A stretch of 64,000 nucleotides of DNA from Nostoc sp. NIES-3756. GTDB lineage: Bacteria > Cyanobacteriota > Cyanobacteriia > Cyanobacteriales > Nostocaceae. The stretch spans positions 682,001-746,000 of the forward strand of contig NZ_AP017295.1 of the NCBI RefSeq assembly GCF_001548375.1, written 5' to 3'. Below, in pieces: positions 48,723 through 58,194 of the stretch; within the stretch, counting starts at the first letter, position 1; each line of letters starts with the position of its first letter. The position numbers and the translations under genes are program-made. A model generated the notes under the pieces. The model worked only from the letters and a program-made list of their open reading frames with translations. It was not told the DNA's origin and did not search any database.

Positions 48723-49520
48723 CTATGGCAAAATAAACCCGTATTTCCGTAGTACAGCCTTAGCTTGAGCGCTGGTAGTTAAATATTCGACAAACTCCCT
48801 AGCTGCATTAACATTTTTACTACTTTTGACTACCGCTAAAGGATAAATAATGGCAGAGTGATATTTTTCATCAGCAGCAACTACAGCTTTTACCTTGTCA
48901 GAAATTTTGGCATCAGTGGCGTAAACCAAACCCGCATCAGCATTACCACTCTCTACCGAAGCTAAAACTTGACGAACATTATTAGCGTAGACTAGTTTCG
49001 ATTTCACTTGAGGCAGGAGCTTCAACTTCTGCAATACTTGTTCTGCGTATTGTCCAGCCGGCACGCTTCTAGGTTCGCCGATCGCAATTTTCTTAACATT
49101 GTCATTTCTTAAATTGAAGAAACTAGTAATACCAGTTGTACTCCTTGGCACAATTAAGACCAGACGGTTTTTTGCTAAGATACTTCGTGTACCGGATACT
49201 AGCAGCCCCTTCTGTTCTAAAGCGTCTACTTGTCTTTTGGCAGCAGATATGAAAATATCTGTTGGCGCACCTTGTTCAATTTGCTGCTGCAAAGCACCGG
49301 ATGCACCAAAGTTAAAATTAATGTTGACATTGGGTTTACTCTGTTGATAGAGAGGCTTAATTTCTTCTAGTGCATCCTTTAAACTAGCAGCCGCAGAAAC
49401 CAGTAAGTTAGTGTTTGATTGCGCTACTACAGGAGAAGGTGTAAAAAATGGTAAGCCTACTGCCAAAAATAAACTAGCAAGTGCTGTACCAATCAAGGCA
49501 AGAATGTTTCTTCGTTTCAT
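48723..49520 (-). CDS. modA: Molybdate ABC transporter substrate-binding protein
   Basis: Periplasmic molybdate binder delivering to ModBC. 265 residues: signal peptide about 1-34 (ending PVVAQ), then LLVSAAASLKDALEEI, the NFNFGASGALQQQIEQGAPTDIF segment (given as residues about 68-90) with the oxyanion-binding Ser, and DAGLVYATDAKI. A typical ModA. ModB and ModC are not beside it. Divergent (97 bases) from the RHH-Mop gene, which supports a molybdenum link for both. Confidence 0.93.
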   Translation of the reverse strand: MKRRNILALIGTALASLFLAVGLPFFTPSPVVAQSNTNLLVSAAASLKDALEEIKPLYQQSKPNVNINFNFGASGALQQQIEQGAPTDIFISAAKRQVDALEQKGLLVSGTRSILAKNRLVLIVPRSTTGITSFFNLRNDNVKKIAIGEPRSVPAGQYAEQVLQKLKLLPQVKSKLVYANNVRQVLASVESGNADAGLVYATDAKISDKVKAVVAADEKYHSAIIYPLAVVKSSKNVNAAREFVEYLTTSAQAKAVLRKYGFILP

Positions 49521-49592
49521 GGCAAACCGTGTTTAGATAGACTCTTCTTCAGGGGATAGAGCTTGGTAGGATCGTACTTAGACAATTCCGAT

Positions 49593-49616
49593 ATGTACCA
49601 ACCTAATTGGTAACAT
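49593..49616. promoter_or_regulatory. Candidate operator between modA and the RHH-Mop gene
   Basis: TACCAA-CCTAA-TTGGTA with outer bases ATG/CAT (one extra base on the right), an imperfect palindrome ending one base before the ATG of the RHH-Mop gene. Well placed for self-regulation by a dimeric ribbon-helix-helix protein. Confidence 0.45.
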
Positions 49617-49617
49617 T

Positions 49618-50064
49618 ATGCCAAGAAAAGAACAAGGATGGATCACTTTTCAAACATCAGAAGAGGAGCGCAAAATTTTAGAAGAGTTTTGTCAGCAGTC
49701 TCAGCGCACTAAAACTGAGATTCTGCGGGAACTTGTGCGTGGACTCAATCAACCCCCACCGCCGCAAAAATCAATACCAACCAAACAGGCGCTGAAGGTG
49801 GACAAAGAAACTGCTGAAACTTTGGAGTTAGAAGTTACCAGTTCCAAAAGACCATTAAAAGTTAGCTCTCGTAATATTCTCAAAGGAGTTGTCAAAAAAG
49901 TTGTTACTGGTGCAGTTAACAGCGAGGTGACATTAGAAATTGTTCATAGAGTTGAATTAACCTCGATTATCACTAGGATGTCAGCCGAGGAGTTAGAACT
50001 AACTGAGGGTGCAGAAGCCTATGCAGTGATTAAGTCTAACGATATTGTCATAGCCAGAGAGTAG
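49618..50064 (+). CDS. Ribbon-helix-helix / molybdopterin-binding (Mop) fusion protein
   Basis: 148 residues. The first 45 (WITFQTSEEERKILEEFC, TKTEILRELVRGL) look like a ribbon-helix-helix DNA-binding domain; a Pro-rich linker follows; residues about 80-148 form one Mop/TOBE domain (SSRNILKGVVKKVVTGAVNSEV then TSIITRMSAEELELTEG and AYAVIKSNDIVIA). Mop domains bind molybdate in oligomers. The fusion suggests a molybdate-responsive regulator standing in for ModE. It is divergent from modA with a palindrome in between. The regulatory role is inference. Confidence 0.88.
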   Translation: MPRKEQGWITFQTSEEERKILEEFCQQSQRTKTEILRELVRGLNQPPPPQKSIPTKQALKVDKETAETLELEVTSSKRPLKVSSRNILKGVVKKVVTGAVNSEVTLEIVHRVELTSIITRMSAEELELTEGAEAYAVIKSNDIVIARE

Positions 50065-50080
50065 GAACCGGGTAATTTTA

Positions 50081-50120
50081 GATTTTAGATTTTGGATTCA
50101 ACAATCCAAAATTTAAAATC
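50081..50120 (+). terminator. Long hairpin downstream of the RHH-Mop gene
   Basis: Eighteen-base arms (GATTTTAGATTTTGGATT and its complement with one mismatch) with a CAAC loop, 17 bases after the stop codon. AT-rich, no T-run; it also belongs to a common GATTTTGGATT intergenic repeat type. Confidence 0.6.
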
Positions 50121-50265
50121 GTAAATCCAAGATTTGAGACGAACTCATCACTGCCAATTGTTTTAGTAGGATAACCTGTCTTTTAAAGTTCGGTTATACG
50201 AACTAGAGTATGTCAACTAAATTGCTAAATTAATTGATAATTGAGCAATATTTGAGATAGTTATG

Positions 50266-50652
50266 ATGAGTAATAATTCCCATCAAAATCCAGAGTATTT
50301 TGCTAATGAAGTACTTCAAAATAATGGGCTGTGGGGATATGTGCAATCTATGAGTCCTCAAACTGTTAAACAGTTATCTAAACCTGGTTCAAGAGAAGTA
50401 TTGCAATTGATTCAACGTGCTGTTGTGGCAACTTTAGGTAATTTACCTCATGAGAGTTTTAACACAACTATCACTACTAGCCGTGATGAATTGGGTAAGC
50501 TTTTAGGTTCTGCAATGGTGGATGGGTATTTCTTACGAAATGTAGAGCAGCGTTTAGAGTTGGAAAAATCATTTTTACCGTCTAGTAATGAAACCTCAAC
50601 TCATCTTTATTTAACAGGTGAAACTTCAGTAAATGATGAGTTAGATAAGTAA
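50266..50652 (+). CDS. DUF760 protein
   Basis: 128 residues from the second Met (MSNNSHQNPEYF). The conserved pattern LWGYVQSMSPQTVKQLSKPGS, EVLQLIQRAVVATLGNLP, TTSRDELGKLLGSAMVDGYFLRNVEQRLELE (given by its parts) is that of DUF760, found in cyanobacteria and plastids. Soluble and helical; no known activity. Monocistronic, with a good terminator. Confidence 0.9.
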   Translation: MSNNSHQNPEYFANEVLQNNGLWGYVQSMSPQTVKQLSKPGSREVLQLIQRAVVATLGNLPHESFNTTITTSRDELGKLLGSAMVDGYFLRNVEQRLELEKSFLPSSNETSTHLYLTGETSVNDELDK

Positions 50653-50675
50653 ATTTGATAAACATAATATTTGAC

Positions 50676-50710
50676 AAAACTCTATACCCTTGTGGATAGA
50701 GTTTTTATTT
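50676..50710 (+). terminator. Intrinsic terminator of the DUF760 gene
   Basis: AAACTCTAT/ATAGAGTTT stem (9 bp, ten-base loop that can partly pair) followed by TTATTT, 24 bases after the stop codon. Confidence 0.85.
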
Positions 50711-50975
50711 GGGCGATCGCCTATGATGGGGGAGCATCGTTGCCTTTTATTTCATCAATTACAATGTATAAAATATAACGAAGTATAAAAAATACATATT
50801 TTTATACCTTTTCCCTGATTATTACCATAAGTTAAATGTTTATATTTACGAAGGTAAGCAGATTGACTGCTTAAAGATACGCTAGTCTTAAACTGTTAGT
50901 TTACAAAAAATCATATATTTTATTATTTTAGTTTTCGCAATTAATCATCAGTAGTAATTGCGGTTATCTGCCGCC
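50711..50975. other. Intergenic region upstream of the hybrid regulator
   Basis: AT-rich leader with one HIP1-related GCGATCGC near 50714. No gene or clear regulatory element recognised. Confidence 0.45.
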
Positions 50976-53312
50976 ATGAGAATTTTATTGGTAGAAGATG
51001 ACGAACTAATAGGCGAATTACTTGTTAAATCGCTAACAAGTCAGCACTATACTGTGGATTTCGCCAAAGATGGGCAAGAAGGCTGGGATTTAGCGGAGTT
51101 ATATACCTATGACTTGATTTTGCTAGATTTAATCCTGCCTAAGCTAGATGGAATTAGCTTTTGTCGTCGGTTACGAGCGGCTGGCAATCAAACACCAATT
51201 CTTTTGTTAACTGCCCAAGACACCAGCACTATCAAAGTGACAGGATTAGATGCTGGGGCTGATGATTATATGGCTAAACCTTTTGATTTTCAAGAGTTAT
51301 TAGCGAGAATCAGGGCTTTACTACGTCGTGGTGGTTCTGTTTTACCACCTCTGTTGGAGTGGAACAACCTACGACTTGATCCCAGCACTTGTGAAGTCAC
51401 CTGTGATGGAAAACTATTGCATTTAACACCTAAAGAATATGGCTTACTAGAACTATTTCTCCGCAACAGCCACCGGATTTTTAGTTGTAGTTCTTTAATA
51501 GACCATTTGTGGTCATTTGAAGAACCACCCACAGAAGATACAGTCAGATCCCACATTAAAGGATTGCGGCAAAAACTGAAAGCATCAGGAATAGCAGGAG
51601 ATCCCATTGATACAGTTTATGGTATTGGGTATCGACTCAAGCCAGTGCAGGTAATAGACAAAGAGGAATTAACCACAGAGAAAGTTACAGCCGATGCTGG
51701 CGTTGCTAATCGAGTGGAAAATGGGGTAACAAAAATCTGGGGGGAAGTAGTAGAGAAAATCGAGGAGCGAGTAGCGGTAATTGAGCAAGCTTCTAGTAAG
51801 TTGTTACTAAATAAAGCTAGTGAGGAAATACGGTCTAAAGCCAAGCTGGAGGCTCACAAGTTAGCGGGTTCTTTGGGAATGTTTGGTTCTGATGAGGGTT
51901 CCCGCCTAGCTCAAGAAATTGAATCGTTGTTAGATAATGGCAAGGCTCTAAAACCTGCTGCTAAAAAGCATTTAGGGCAAGTAGTGGGAGCATTGCGCCA
52001 GGAATTACAAAACCTCAAATCTGGGTCTCAATCAGCACCATTACCAGTTGAATCAGTAGCAGACGATCGCCCTTTACTGTTAATTATTGATCAAGACCAA
52101 AAATTCGTTCAGGAATTAGTCAGGGAGAGCAAACAACAAGGGTTGCGGGTGGAAACAGCCCCAGATGCGATCGCCTCTAGACAATTGATAGCGAAAAACT
52201 CTCCAAACTTTGTCCTACTCGACCTTTCTACCACAGACCATCCCGACAATTCCCTCAATTTGTTGGCAGAACTGAGCAACCGTACTCCGCCAATACCAGT
52301 GGTAGTCTTAACTACTGAGGACAGTTTACTCAACCGGGTTAAAGTTGCTCATTTGGGTGGTAGGGGAATTTTACTCAAACCTGTCACTCCATCTCAAGTC
52401 TTAGAAACCGTCAACCAAACACTACAACAATTCCAGGCGGCGGAAGCACGGGTAATGATTGTGGATGATGACCCACAAATATTAACAGCACTCCAAGCTT
52501 TACTTAGTCCTTGGGGAATAAAGGTTTATACCCTCGACAATCCCCAACGGTTTTTAGCAGCAATGCAATATGCAAAGCCAGAACTGTTAATTATAGATAT
52601 GGAAATGGCAGGAATTAGTGGTATGGAGTTATGCCAAATTGCTCGTAAAGAACCCCAGTGGACTAGTTTACCAATCCTCTTTCTGACCACTCATAACGAT
52701 ACTGCAACTAGACATCAAATATTTGCCGCAGGCGCGGATGATTATATAAATAAGCCAATTGTCGAACCAGAACTATTAGCCAGGATTCTCAATCGCCTAG
52801 AACGCACACGCTGGTTACGGAGTTTAGCAGAAATCGACACGCTGACATTTGTAGCTAATCGTCGCAAATCTACCCAGGAATTAAACAAGCATCTTCAATG
52901 GAGTGAAGCTCATCAACAACCTCTCAGCTTCGCTATTTTAGAATTGGACTACCTGAAGCAAATTAATTATACCTACGGTCATGCAGTAGGCGATCGCGTT
53001 TTATCCCGATTGGGAGAAATGTTAAAGCAGAGCTTTCATAGCCAGGATGTAGTCGGGCGTTGGGGAGGAACGGAGTTTGTTGTAGGTATGCCGGGTATGA
53101 CTAAACCTGAAGCAGTCAGACGACTAGTGGAAATACTGAAAGAATTTAGACAAATAAAATTTACTGGTACTAATAATCAGTCCTTCCACGCCACCTTCAG
53201 CACCGCAGTTGTAGCGTATCCCCAAGACGGTGACAAACTTGAAGCGCTTTACCAAGCTGCTGACGCACTTCTCAACCAAGCCAAGGCGGCTGGGAGAAAT
53301 CGGGTGTTATAG
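50976..53312 (+). CDS. Hybrid regulator: receiver, winged helix, HPt, two receivers, degenerate GGDEF
   Basis: 778 residues from the ATG at 50976 (MRILLVEDDE); a TTG six codons upstream is less likely. In order: receiver 1 (Asp51 in LILLDLILPKLDG), OmpR-type winged helix (about 130-225, LTPKEYGLLELFLRN), HPt (His about 294 in EAHKLAGSLGMFG), receiver 2 (about 360-475, Asp in FVLLDLSTTD), receiver 3 (about 488-605, Asp in LLIIDMEMAGISG), GGDEF-type domain (about 620-778). The signature reads GGTEF, and the RXXD inhibitory site is missing, so diguanylate cyclase activity is doubtful. It combines a whole phosphorelay with a DNA-binding output in one chain, without a kinase domain. Confidence 0.93.
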   Translation: MRILLVEDDELIGELLVKSLTSQHYTVDFAKDGQEGWDLAELYTYDLILLDLILPKLDGISFCRRLRAAGNQTPILLLTAQDTSTIKVTGLDAGADDYMAKPFDFQELLARIRALLRRGGSVLPPLLEWNNLRLDPSTCEVTCDGKLLHLTPKEYGLLELFLRNSHRIFSCSSLIDHLWSFEEPPTEDTVRSHIKGLRQKLKASGIAGDPIDTVYGIGYRLKPVQVIDKEELTTEKVTADAGVANRVENGVTKIWGEVVEKIEERVAVIEQASSKLLLNKASEEIRSKAKLEAHKLAGSLGMFGSDEGSRLAQEIESLLDNGKALKPAAKKHLGQVVGALRQELQNLKSGSQSAPLPVESVADDRPLLLIIDQDQKFVQELVRESKQQGLRVETAPDAIASRQLIAKNSPNFVLLDLSTTDHPDNSLNLLAELSNRTPPIPVVVLTTEDSLLNRVKVAHLGGRGILLKPVTPSQVLETVNQTLQQFQAAEARVMIVDDDPQILTALQALLSPWGIKVYTLDNPQRFLAAMQYAKPELLIIDMEMAGISGMELCQIARKEPQWTSLPILFLTTHNDTATRHQIFAAGADDYINKPIVEPELLARILNRLERTRWLRSLAEIDTLTFVANRRKSTQELNKHLQWSEAHQQPLSFAILELDYLKQINYTYGHAVGDRVLSRLGEMLKQSFHSQDVVGRWGGTEFVVGMPGMTKPEAVRRLVEILKEFRQIKFTGTNNQSFHATFSTAVVAYPQDGDKLEALYQAADALLNQAKAAGRNRVL

Positions 53313-53331
53313 CCGGATTTAATTGACAATT

Positions 53332-54048
53332 TTACAAGACTTCTTTTTCTAAAGCTTTCTGAGCAATTCGAGTTACATACACTGTTACAACCAAAGTAGC
53401 AATAAAACCGAAAATCCTAATTGTCCATTGCAGCGTGGGGTTGCTTGGTTGTGAGTCTGTACCAATCATTGCTAGATTCCCGGCTAAAGAACCAATATAA
53501 ACGTACATGATGGTTCCAGGAATCATGCCTACAGAGCCGATAACATAATCTTTAAGTGAAACTCCGGTAATTCCGAAGGCGTAATTTAATAAATTGAAAG
53601 GAAATACAGGAGATAGTCTGGTTAATAAAACTATTTTTAAGCCTTCTTTACTAACAGCTTGGTCTATAGCCGCAAATTTTTGGTTGTCGGCAATTTTCTT
53701 AGCTACCCAACCTCTAGCTAAATATCGCCCTACCAAAAATGCAGCCGTAGCACCAACGGTTGCACCGACAAAGACGTAAATAGAACCCCAAACGACACCA
53801 AAGACAACACCAGCACCCAAGGTGAGGATTGACCCAGGCAAAAAGGCGACTGTAGAAATAATATATAGTGCTATAAATGCGATCGCTCCTACGCTTCCCA
53901 GTCCATCAATCCATTGCAACGCATCACGTAAAACAGCCTGGGGATTAAAAGAGTTAGGACTAGCTGATGCTGGTGCTTGGTTGGTTAAGAAGGCGATCGC
54001 TAACACCAATGTTATGGTAAATAATCTCAAAAACTGATTTTTTGTCAT
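53332..54048 (-). CDS. TVP38/TMEM64 (VTT domain) membrane protein, second of a pair
   Basis: 238 residues from the ATG at 54048, which overlaps the stop codon of the upstream paralogue (ATGA). The frame also extends 36 codons further up but only inside that gene. Signal-like first helix (ending PASASP), then the VTT (SNARE-associated/DedA-like) domain: FLPGSILTLGAGVVFG, GATVGATAAFLVGRYLARGWV, LLTRLSPVFPFNLLNYAFGIT. About 60% identical by eye to the preceding gene. Integral membrane protein; members may act in lipid handling, but the function here is unknown. Confidence 0.88.
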   Translation of the reverse strand: MTKNQFLRLFTITLVLAIAFLTNQAPASASPNSFNPQAVLRDALQWIDGLGSVGAIAFIALYIISTVAFLPGSILTLGAGVVFGVVWGSIYVFVGATVGATAAFLVGRYLARGWVAKKIADNQKFAAIDQAVSKEGLKIVLLTRLSPVFPFNLLNYAFGITGVSLKDYVIGSVGMIPGTIMYVYIGSLAGNLAMIGTDSQPSNPTLQWTIRIFGFIATLVVTVYVTRIAQKALEKEVL

Positions 54049-54773
54049 CTTCTGCCCTCGACACTTTGATTTAAAGCCTTTTGAGCAATTTTGGTTATAT
54101 ATACAGTTACACACACAGTTGCTATCAAACCCAACCCTTGCATTATCCATTGCCAAATTTGCGTTTCTGGGGTAACTGGTTGATGATTGGTATTAGTTAG
54201 GGCTAAATCTCCAGCCAGAGAACCAATATAAACATACATGATAGTTCCTGGCGCAATTCCCAAGGAGCCTAACATATAATCTTTTAAAGATATTTGGGTA
54301 ATACCAAAAGCATAATTTAATAAGTTAAAAGGAAAGACAGGAGAAAGCCTAGTCAATAGAACAATTTTCCATCCTTCCTTTGCCACAGCTTGATCAATTG
54401 CTTTAAATTTTGGATATTTTTCTATTTGCTGCACTACCCAATCTCGTGACAGATAGCGCCCAATGAGAAAGGCTAAGGTAGCGCCAACAGTAGCCGCTAT
54501 CAACACATAAACTGAACCCCAAAATGCACCAAATAAGCAACCACCTTTGAAGGTAAGTAGAGAACCAGGAATAAATAACAAAGTTGCCAAGTTGTAGATA
54601 ATCATGTAAACAATCGGCCCTAGAATACCAAGACCTTGCACCCACAAAATTAATGTTTGGAAAAGTGCCTGAATATTAAATTGTCGTGCCAAAATTATCA
54701 AGGTAGTGATAATAAAAGCTATTAATAATAGTTTGTGTTTGCTATTTAATCGAGGCTGATTTTTGGGAATCAT
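54045..54773 (-). CDS. TVP38/TMEM64 (VTT domain) membrane protein, first of a pair
   Basis: 242 residues: an N-terminal membrane helix (about 13-30), then the VTT core FIPGSLLTFKGGCLFG, GATLAFLIGRYLSRDWV and LLTRLSPVFPFNLLNYAFGIT, and a C-terminal helix. Its stop codon overlaps the start of the paralogue by four bases, so the two are translationally coupled and arose by tandem duplication. Confidence 0.88.
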   Translation of the reverse strand: MIPKNQPRLNSKHKLLLIAFIITTLIILARQFNIQALFQTLILWVQGLGILGPIVYMIIYNLATLLFIPGSLLTFKGGCLFGAFWGSVYVLIAATVGATLAFLIGRYLSRDWVVQQIEKYPKFKAIDQAVAKEGWKIVLLTRLSPVFPFNLLNYAFGITQISLKDYMLGSLGIAPGTIMYVYIGSLAGDLALTNTNHQPVTPETQIWQWIMQGLGLIATVCVTVYITKIAQKALNQSVEGRR

Positions 54774-55094
54774 GGGATTAGCTTCATTTGTAGCTTTACT
54801 TGCCAGAAATAAAGGCAGTGGGGATGAGAGAAAATGAGGAATAAAGAGTAATATTCTTCTTATCGGCTTCTCTGCTTTCTATTTTCTCCTGCCTCTTGCT
54901 TTCTTTTTACAACAGCCAAGAAGCAAAAAATTCCTAAATTTATTTTGTATTAATTTTTTATAAAAATCATATTATACCAGCAACAATACTTGCAAATAAT
55001 TACCATTCCAAAAGACAATCAAAGCAAATGCTGCTTCTGGCAGCATTTAGTTAACCAAACCGTATACTGACAAGAAAAGCTGTGAGGCTGTTTT
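54774..55094. other. Intergenic region
   Basis: Spacer between the divergent TVP38 pair (-) and the pentapeptide gene (+); no repeats of note and no gene seen. Confidence 0.45.
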
Positions 55095-55481
55095 ATGTCT
55101 GAAGTCAATTATCAACAGCCCATTAGTACAGTAGCTACACTCATCGATCTGTACACTACGGGAAGACGTGATTTTAGCCGTGCCGAACTGGGTAATGCGA
55201 ATTTACAAGATACGAACCTCAAAGGTTCTGATCTCAGCTATGCGGACTTAAGTACAGCTAACCTCAAAGGAGCCAACCTTCGTGGAACTGACTTAAGCTA
55301 TGCTGATCTGAGTCAAGCTAATTTGCAAGATGCAGATTTGCGCGGTGCGCTATTACTGTCCGCAAATCTCCGCCAAGCTAACCTACAAGGAGCGAAGTTA
55401 GAAAAAGCTGATTGCGATCGCAATACTCATTTTCCCGAAAGTTTTGATTTAGTAAAAGCCAAGTTGCAAATTAGAGAATAA
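55095..55481 (+). CDS. Short pentapeptide-repeat protein
   Basis: 128 residues: a 27-residue N-terminal helix (ISTVATLIDLYTTGRRDF), then about 15 pentapeptides (ADLSTANLKG, ADLSQANLQD, ANLRQANLQG) from about 30 to 108, and a short cap. No membrane segment; a soluble beta-helix. The third pentapeptide gene of the window. Function unknown. Confidence 0.88.
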   Translation: MSEVNYQQPISTVATLIDLYTTGRRDFSRAELGNANLQDTNLKGSDLSYADLSTANLKGANLRGTDLSYADLSQANLQDADLRGALLLSANLRQANLQGAKLEKADCDRNTHFPESFDLVKAKLQIRE

Positions 55482-55544
55482 AGCCTCTCTCCTACCAAGC
55501 TATCCATTACAATGTAGGGGCTGAGAATAAAGACGTATTATTTA

Positions 55545-55583
55545 TCTCTACGAGACGCTGCGCGAACGCGCTTGCGCGCCTCG
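55545..55583. repeat. Dispersed palindromic repeat (CGCTGCGCGAACGC family), copy 2
   Basis: TCTCTACGAGACGCTGCGCG followed by AACGCGCTTGCGCGCC, sharing CGCTGCGCGAACGC with 4944-4982. It lies at the truncated 5' edge of the transporter pseudogene. Confidence 0.7.
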
Positions 55584-55589
55584 AAATAA

Positions 55590-56075
55590 ATGTTTCTATC
55601 CTACGAATTTTGTCCTTTGATATGGCGTGGGGCGTTTACAGTCTTGATGTTTCTGCCCCTAAGTTTACAAACTCTCGGCCCCTTACCCAAACAAGATATT
55701 TCTGCTGGCTCAGGATTTTACAACCTCACCCGACAACTAGGCGGTAGTATCGTGATTGGTCTACTAACCACCCTACTAGATAAACGCGAAGCATTTCATC
55801 CAGCAATTCTGTCAGCGAACCTCAGCCCTTACAATCCTGAAACAAATGAACGTCTTAATATGCTACAAGGTGCATTACAAGCATAAGGTATAGATGCAGC
55901 CACAGCCGGACAAGAAGCACTCGCTTTACTTCAGCAAACTGTAAATACTCAAGCTGCTGTTTTATCTTTTGCAGATATCTTTCGTGTCGTTGGGGTGGCG
56001 CTCCTCTGTTCCTTACCCCTGTTATTATTCTTAGGCAAAGGCGGTGCAGGAGCAAAAGCACCTGTAGGGCATTGA
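55590..56075 (+). pseudogene. 3' relic of a DHA2/EmrB-type MFS transporter
   Basis: The frame reads the last membrane helices of a 14-TM drug transporter: FTVLMFLPLSLQTLGPLP, the diagnostic SGFYNLTRQLGGSIVIGLL, then KREAFHPAILSANLSPYNPE. TAA at 55884 interrupts it, but the same frame continues (GIDAATAGQEALALLQQTVN, VVGVALLCSLPLLLFLG) to TGA at 56073. About 350 N-terminal residues are missing; the homology begins next to a GC-rich repeat. Loss of the 5' part and an internal stop make this a pseudogene. Confidence 0.88.
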
Positions 56076-56380
56076 GATAAATGGAAAAAGTTACATAAAA
56101 AATAGTAATACGTTACACATCAATATTGATTTGGGAATACTGATAATTAGCGAGTGATCTGAACTAGATTAAAATCTAGCTTAGTTTAAATAGTTAAGGT
56201 TACTGGACAAAGAAAATCGACAATCGCAATGATGTTTTACATTAACTTGGGGGTTGTACTGTATCATGACAGTCCTCAGTTATATTAGCTGGTTATATTT
56301 TAGAGTTAAAATAATCAAGCCTTTCTTGAATATCTCACACTCAACAGCCACGTTTCGCCTGTGACAGATAGTATTTATAT
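56076..56380. other. Upstream region of argS
   Basis: AT-rich leader of argS; no gene seen. Confidence 0.45.
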
Positions 56381-58147
56381 ATGAACGCTACACAAGAACA
56401 ACTAAAAGTAAAACTTGAGCAGGCAATGGTTGCTGCTTTTGGCGATGAGTACGCCACAGTAGATCCGATTTTAGTTCCTGCTAGCAATCCTAAGTTTGGT
56501 GATTATCAAGCCAATGTTGCTTTGTCATTGAGTAAGAAGTTAGGACAGCAACCGAGAGCGATCGCCTCTGCTATTGTTGAGAAACTAGATGTATCCGAAA
56601 TCTGCGAAACACCTGAAATTGCTGGCCCTGGTTTTATTAACCTGAAGCTAAAAACAGCATACCTAGAAGCGCAACTTAACGCCATTCATGCAGACTCCCG
56701 CTTAGGAGTTCCCACAGCCAAACACCCACAACGGGAAATTGTCGATTTTTCCAGTCCGAATATTGCTAAGGAAATGCACGTCGGACACTTGCGTTCTACT
56801 ATTATCGGTGATTCCATCGCCCGGATTTTGGAATTTCGCGGACATGATGTTTTGCGGCTAAATCATGTGGGTGACTGGGGTACGCAATTCGGAATGTTAA
56901 TTGCTTACCTACGGGAAGTTTACCCCCAAGCGCTGACAACTGCTAATGCTTTAGATATTGGTGATTTAGTTAGTTTTTACCGCAAAGCCAAACAAAGGTT
57001 TGATGCAGACGAAGCCTTCCAAGAAACAGCACGCCAAGAAGTTGTGAGATTACAAGCAGGTGCAGAAGATACTCTACATGCTTGGAAGTTGTTATGTGAA
57101 CAATCACGCCAAGAATTTCAAGTAATTTATGATTTGCTAAATATCACATTAACTGAACGCGGCGAATCTTTTTATAATCCATTACTACCAACAGTTGTAG
57201 AAGATTTAGAAAAATCCGGTTTATTAGTTGAGAATGAAGGGGCAAAATGTGTCTTTTTAGATGGTTTCAAAAATAGAGAAGGCGAACCTTTACCCTTAAT
57301 TGTCAAGAAATCTGATGGTGGTTATAACTATGCCACAACAGATTTAGCTGCATTACGTTACCGGATTCAAAAAGACGAAGCAAAACGCATTATTTATGTT
57401 ACCGATGCGGGACAAGCAAATCATTTTGCCCAATTCATCCAAGTAGCACGTAAAGCTGGCTGGATTCCTGATAATGTGGAACTAGTTCACGTTCCATTTG
57501 GTTTGGTATTAGGAGAAGATGGGAAGAAATTTAAAACCCGTTCTGGTGATACTGTACGTTTACGTGATTTGTTAGATGAAGCGATTTCTCGGGAACGTGC
57601 AGATTTAGAGACTAGATTAAAGGAAGAAGAACGGCAAGAAACTCCAGAGTTTATCGATAAAGTTGCCCAGGTAGTTGGTATTAGTGCAGTTAAGTACGCC
57701 GACTTAAGCCAGAACCGCACCAGTAACTATATTTTTAGTTACGATAAAATGCTAGATTTAAAAGGCAATACTGCCCCCTATATGTTGTATGCTTATGCCC
57801 GGATTCAAGGTATTAGCCGCAAGGGGGAAATTGACTTTGCTCAGTTGGGAGATAATGCCAAAGTCATATTACAACATGAAACTGAATTTGCCTTAGCTAA
57901 ATACTTACTGCAACTAGGTGAAATTATTAGCACTGTAGAGGAAGATTTACTTCCTAATCGCTTGTGTGAATATCTATATGAGTTAAGTAAAAAATTCAAC
58001 GTTTTTTACGATCGCAATCAAGGTGTTCCTGTATTAAATGCCGAGGAACCAATGCGGACATCTCGTTTAGTTCTGTGCGATTTGACAGCGAGAACCTTGA
58101 AATTAGGCTTGTCATTGTTAGGTATTGAGGTGTTAGAGAGGATGTAA
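56381..58147 (+). CDS. argS: Arginyl-tRNA synthetase
   Basis: Charges tRNA-Arg. 588 residues, class I. N-terminal Add-1 domain (about 1-110), catalytic core with [16 protein letters not shown] containing the HIGH-type [12 protein letters not shown], a degenerate KMSKS loop (KKFKTRSGD), and the C-terminal anticodon-binding DALR domain (from about 460, ending [12 protein letters not shown]). Full length. Monocistronic; a GGTGGGC/GCCCACC hairpin follows. Confidence 0.97.
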   Translation: MNATQEQLKVKLEQAMVAAFGDEYATVDPILVPASNPKFGDYQANVALSLSKKLGQQPRAIASAIVEKLDVSEICETPEIAGPGFINLKLKTAYLEAQLNAIHADSRLGVPTAKHPQREIVDFSSPNIAKEMHVGHLRSTIIGDSIARILEFRGHDVLRLNHVGDWGTQFGMLIAYLREVYPQALTTANALDIGDLVSFYRKAKQRFDADEAFQETARQEVVRLQAGAEDTLHAWKLLCEQSRQEFQVIYDLLNITLTERGESFYNPLLPTVVEDLEKSGLLVENEGAKCVFLDGFKNREGEPLPLIVKKSDGGYNYATTDLAALRYRIQKDEAKRIIYVTDAGQANHFAQFIQVARKAGWIPDNVELVHVPFGLVLGEDGKKFKTRSGDTVRLRDLLDEAISRERADLETRLKEEERQETPEFIDKVAQVVGISAVKYADLSQNRTSNYIFSYDKMLDLKGNTAPYMLYAYARIQGISRKGEIDFAQLGDNAKVILQHETEFALAKYLLQLGEIISTVEEDLLPNRLCEYLYELSKKFNVFYDRNQGVPVLNAEEPMRTSRLVLCDLTARTLKLGLSLLGIEVLERM

Positions 58148-58160
58148 TTGTGCTTTCCTT

Positions 58161-58177
58161 GGTGGGCATTGCCCACC
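58161..58177. repeat. GGTGGGCATTGCCCACC hairpin repeat
   Basis: Seven-bp GC-rich stem with an ATT loop, 13 bases after argS. A cut copy (GGCACTGCCCACCC) lies at the very start of the window. Confidence 0.65.
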
Positions 58178-58194
58178 CTACCTATCTTTCTTAC

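Noticed and set aside
53332..54156. The longer 274-residue start for the second TVP38 protein
   Set aside because: The extra 36 codons lie inside the upstream gene in another frame, and the ATG at 54048 overlaps its stop codon in the usual coupled manner.
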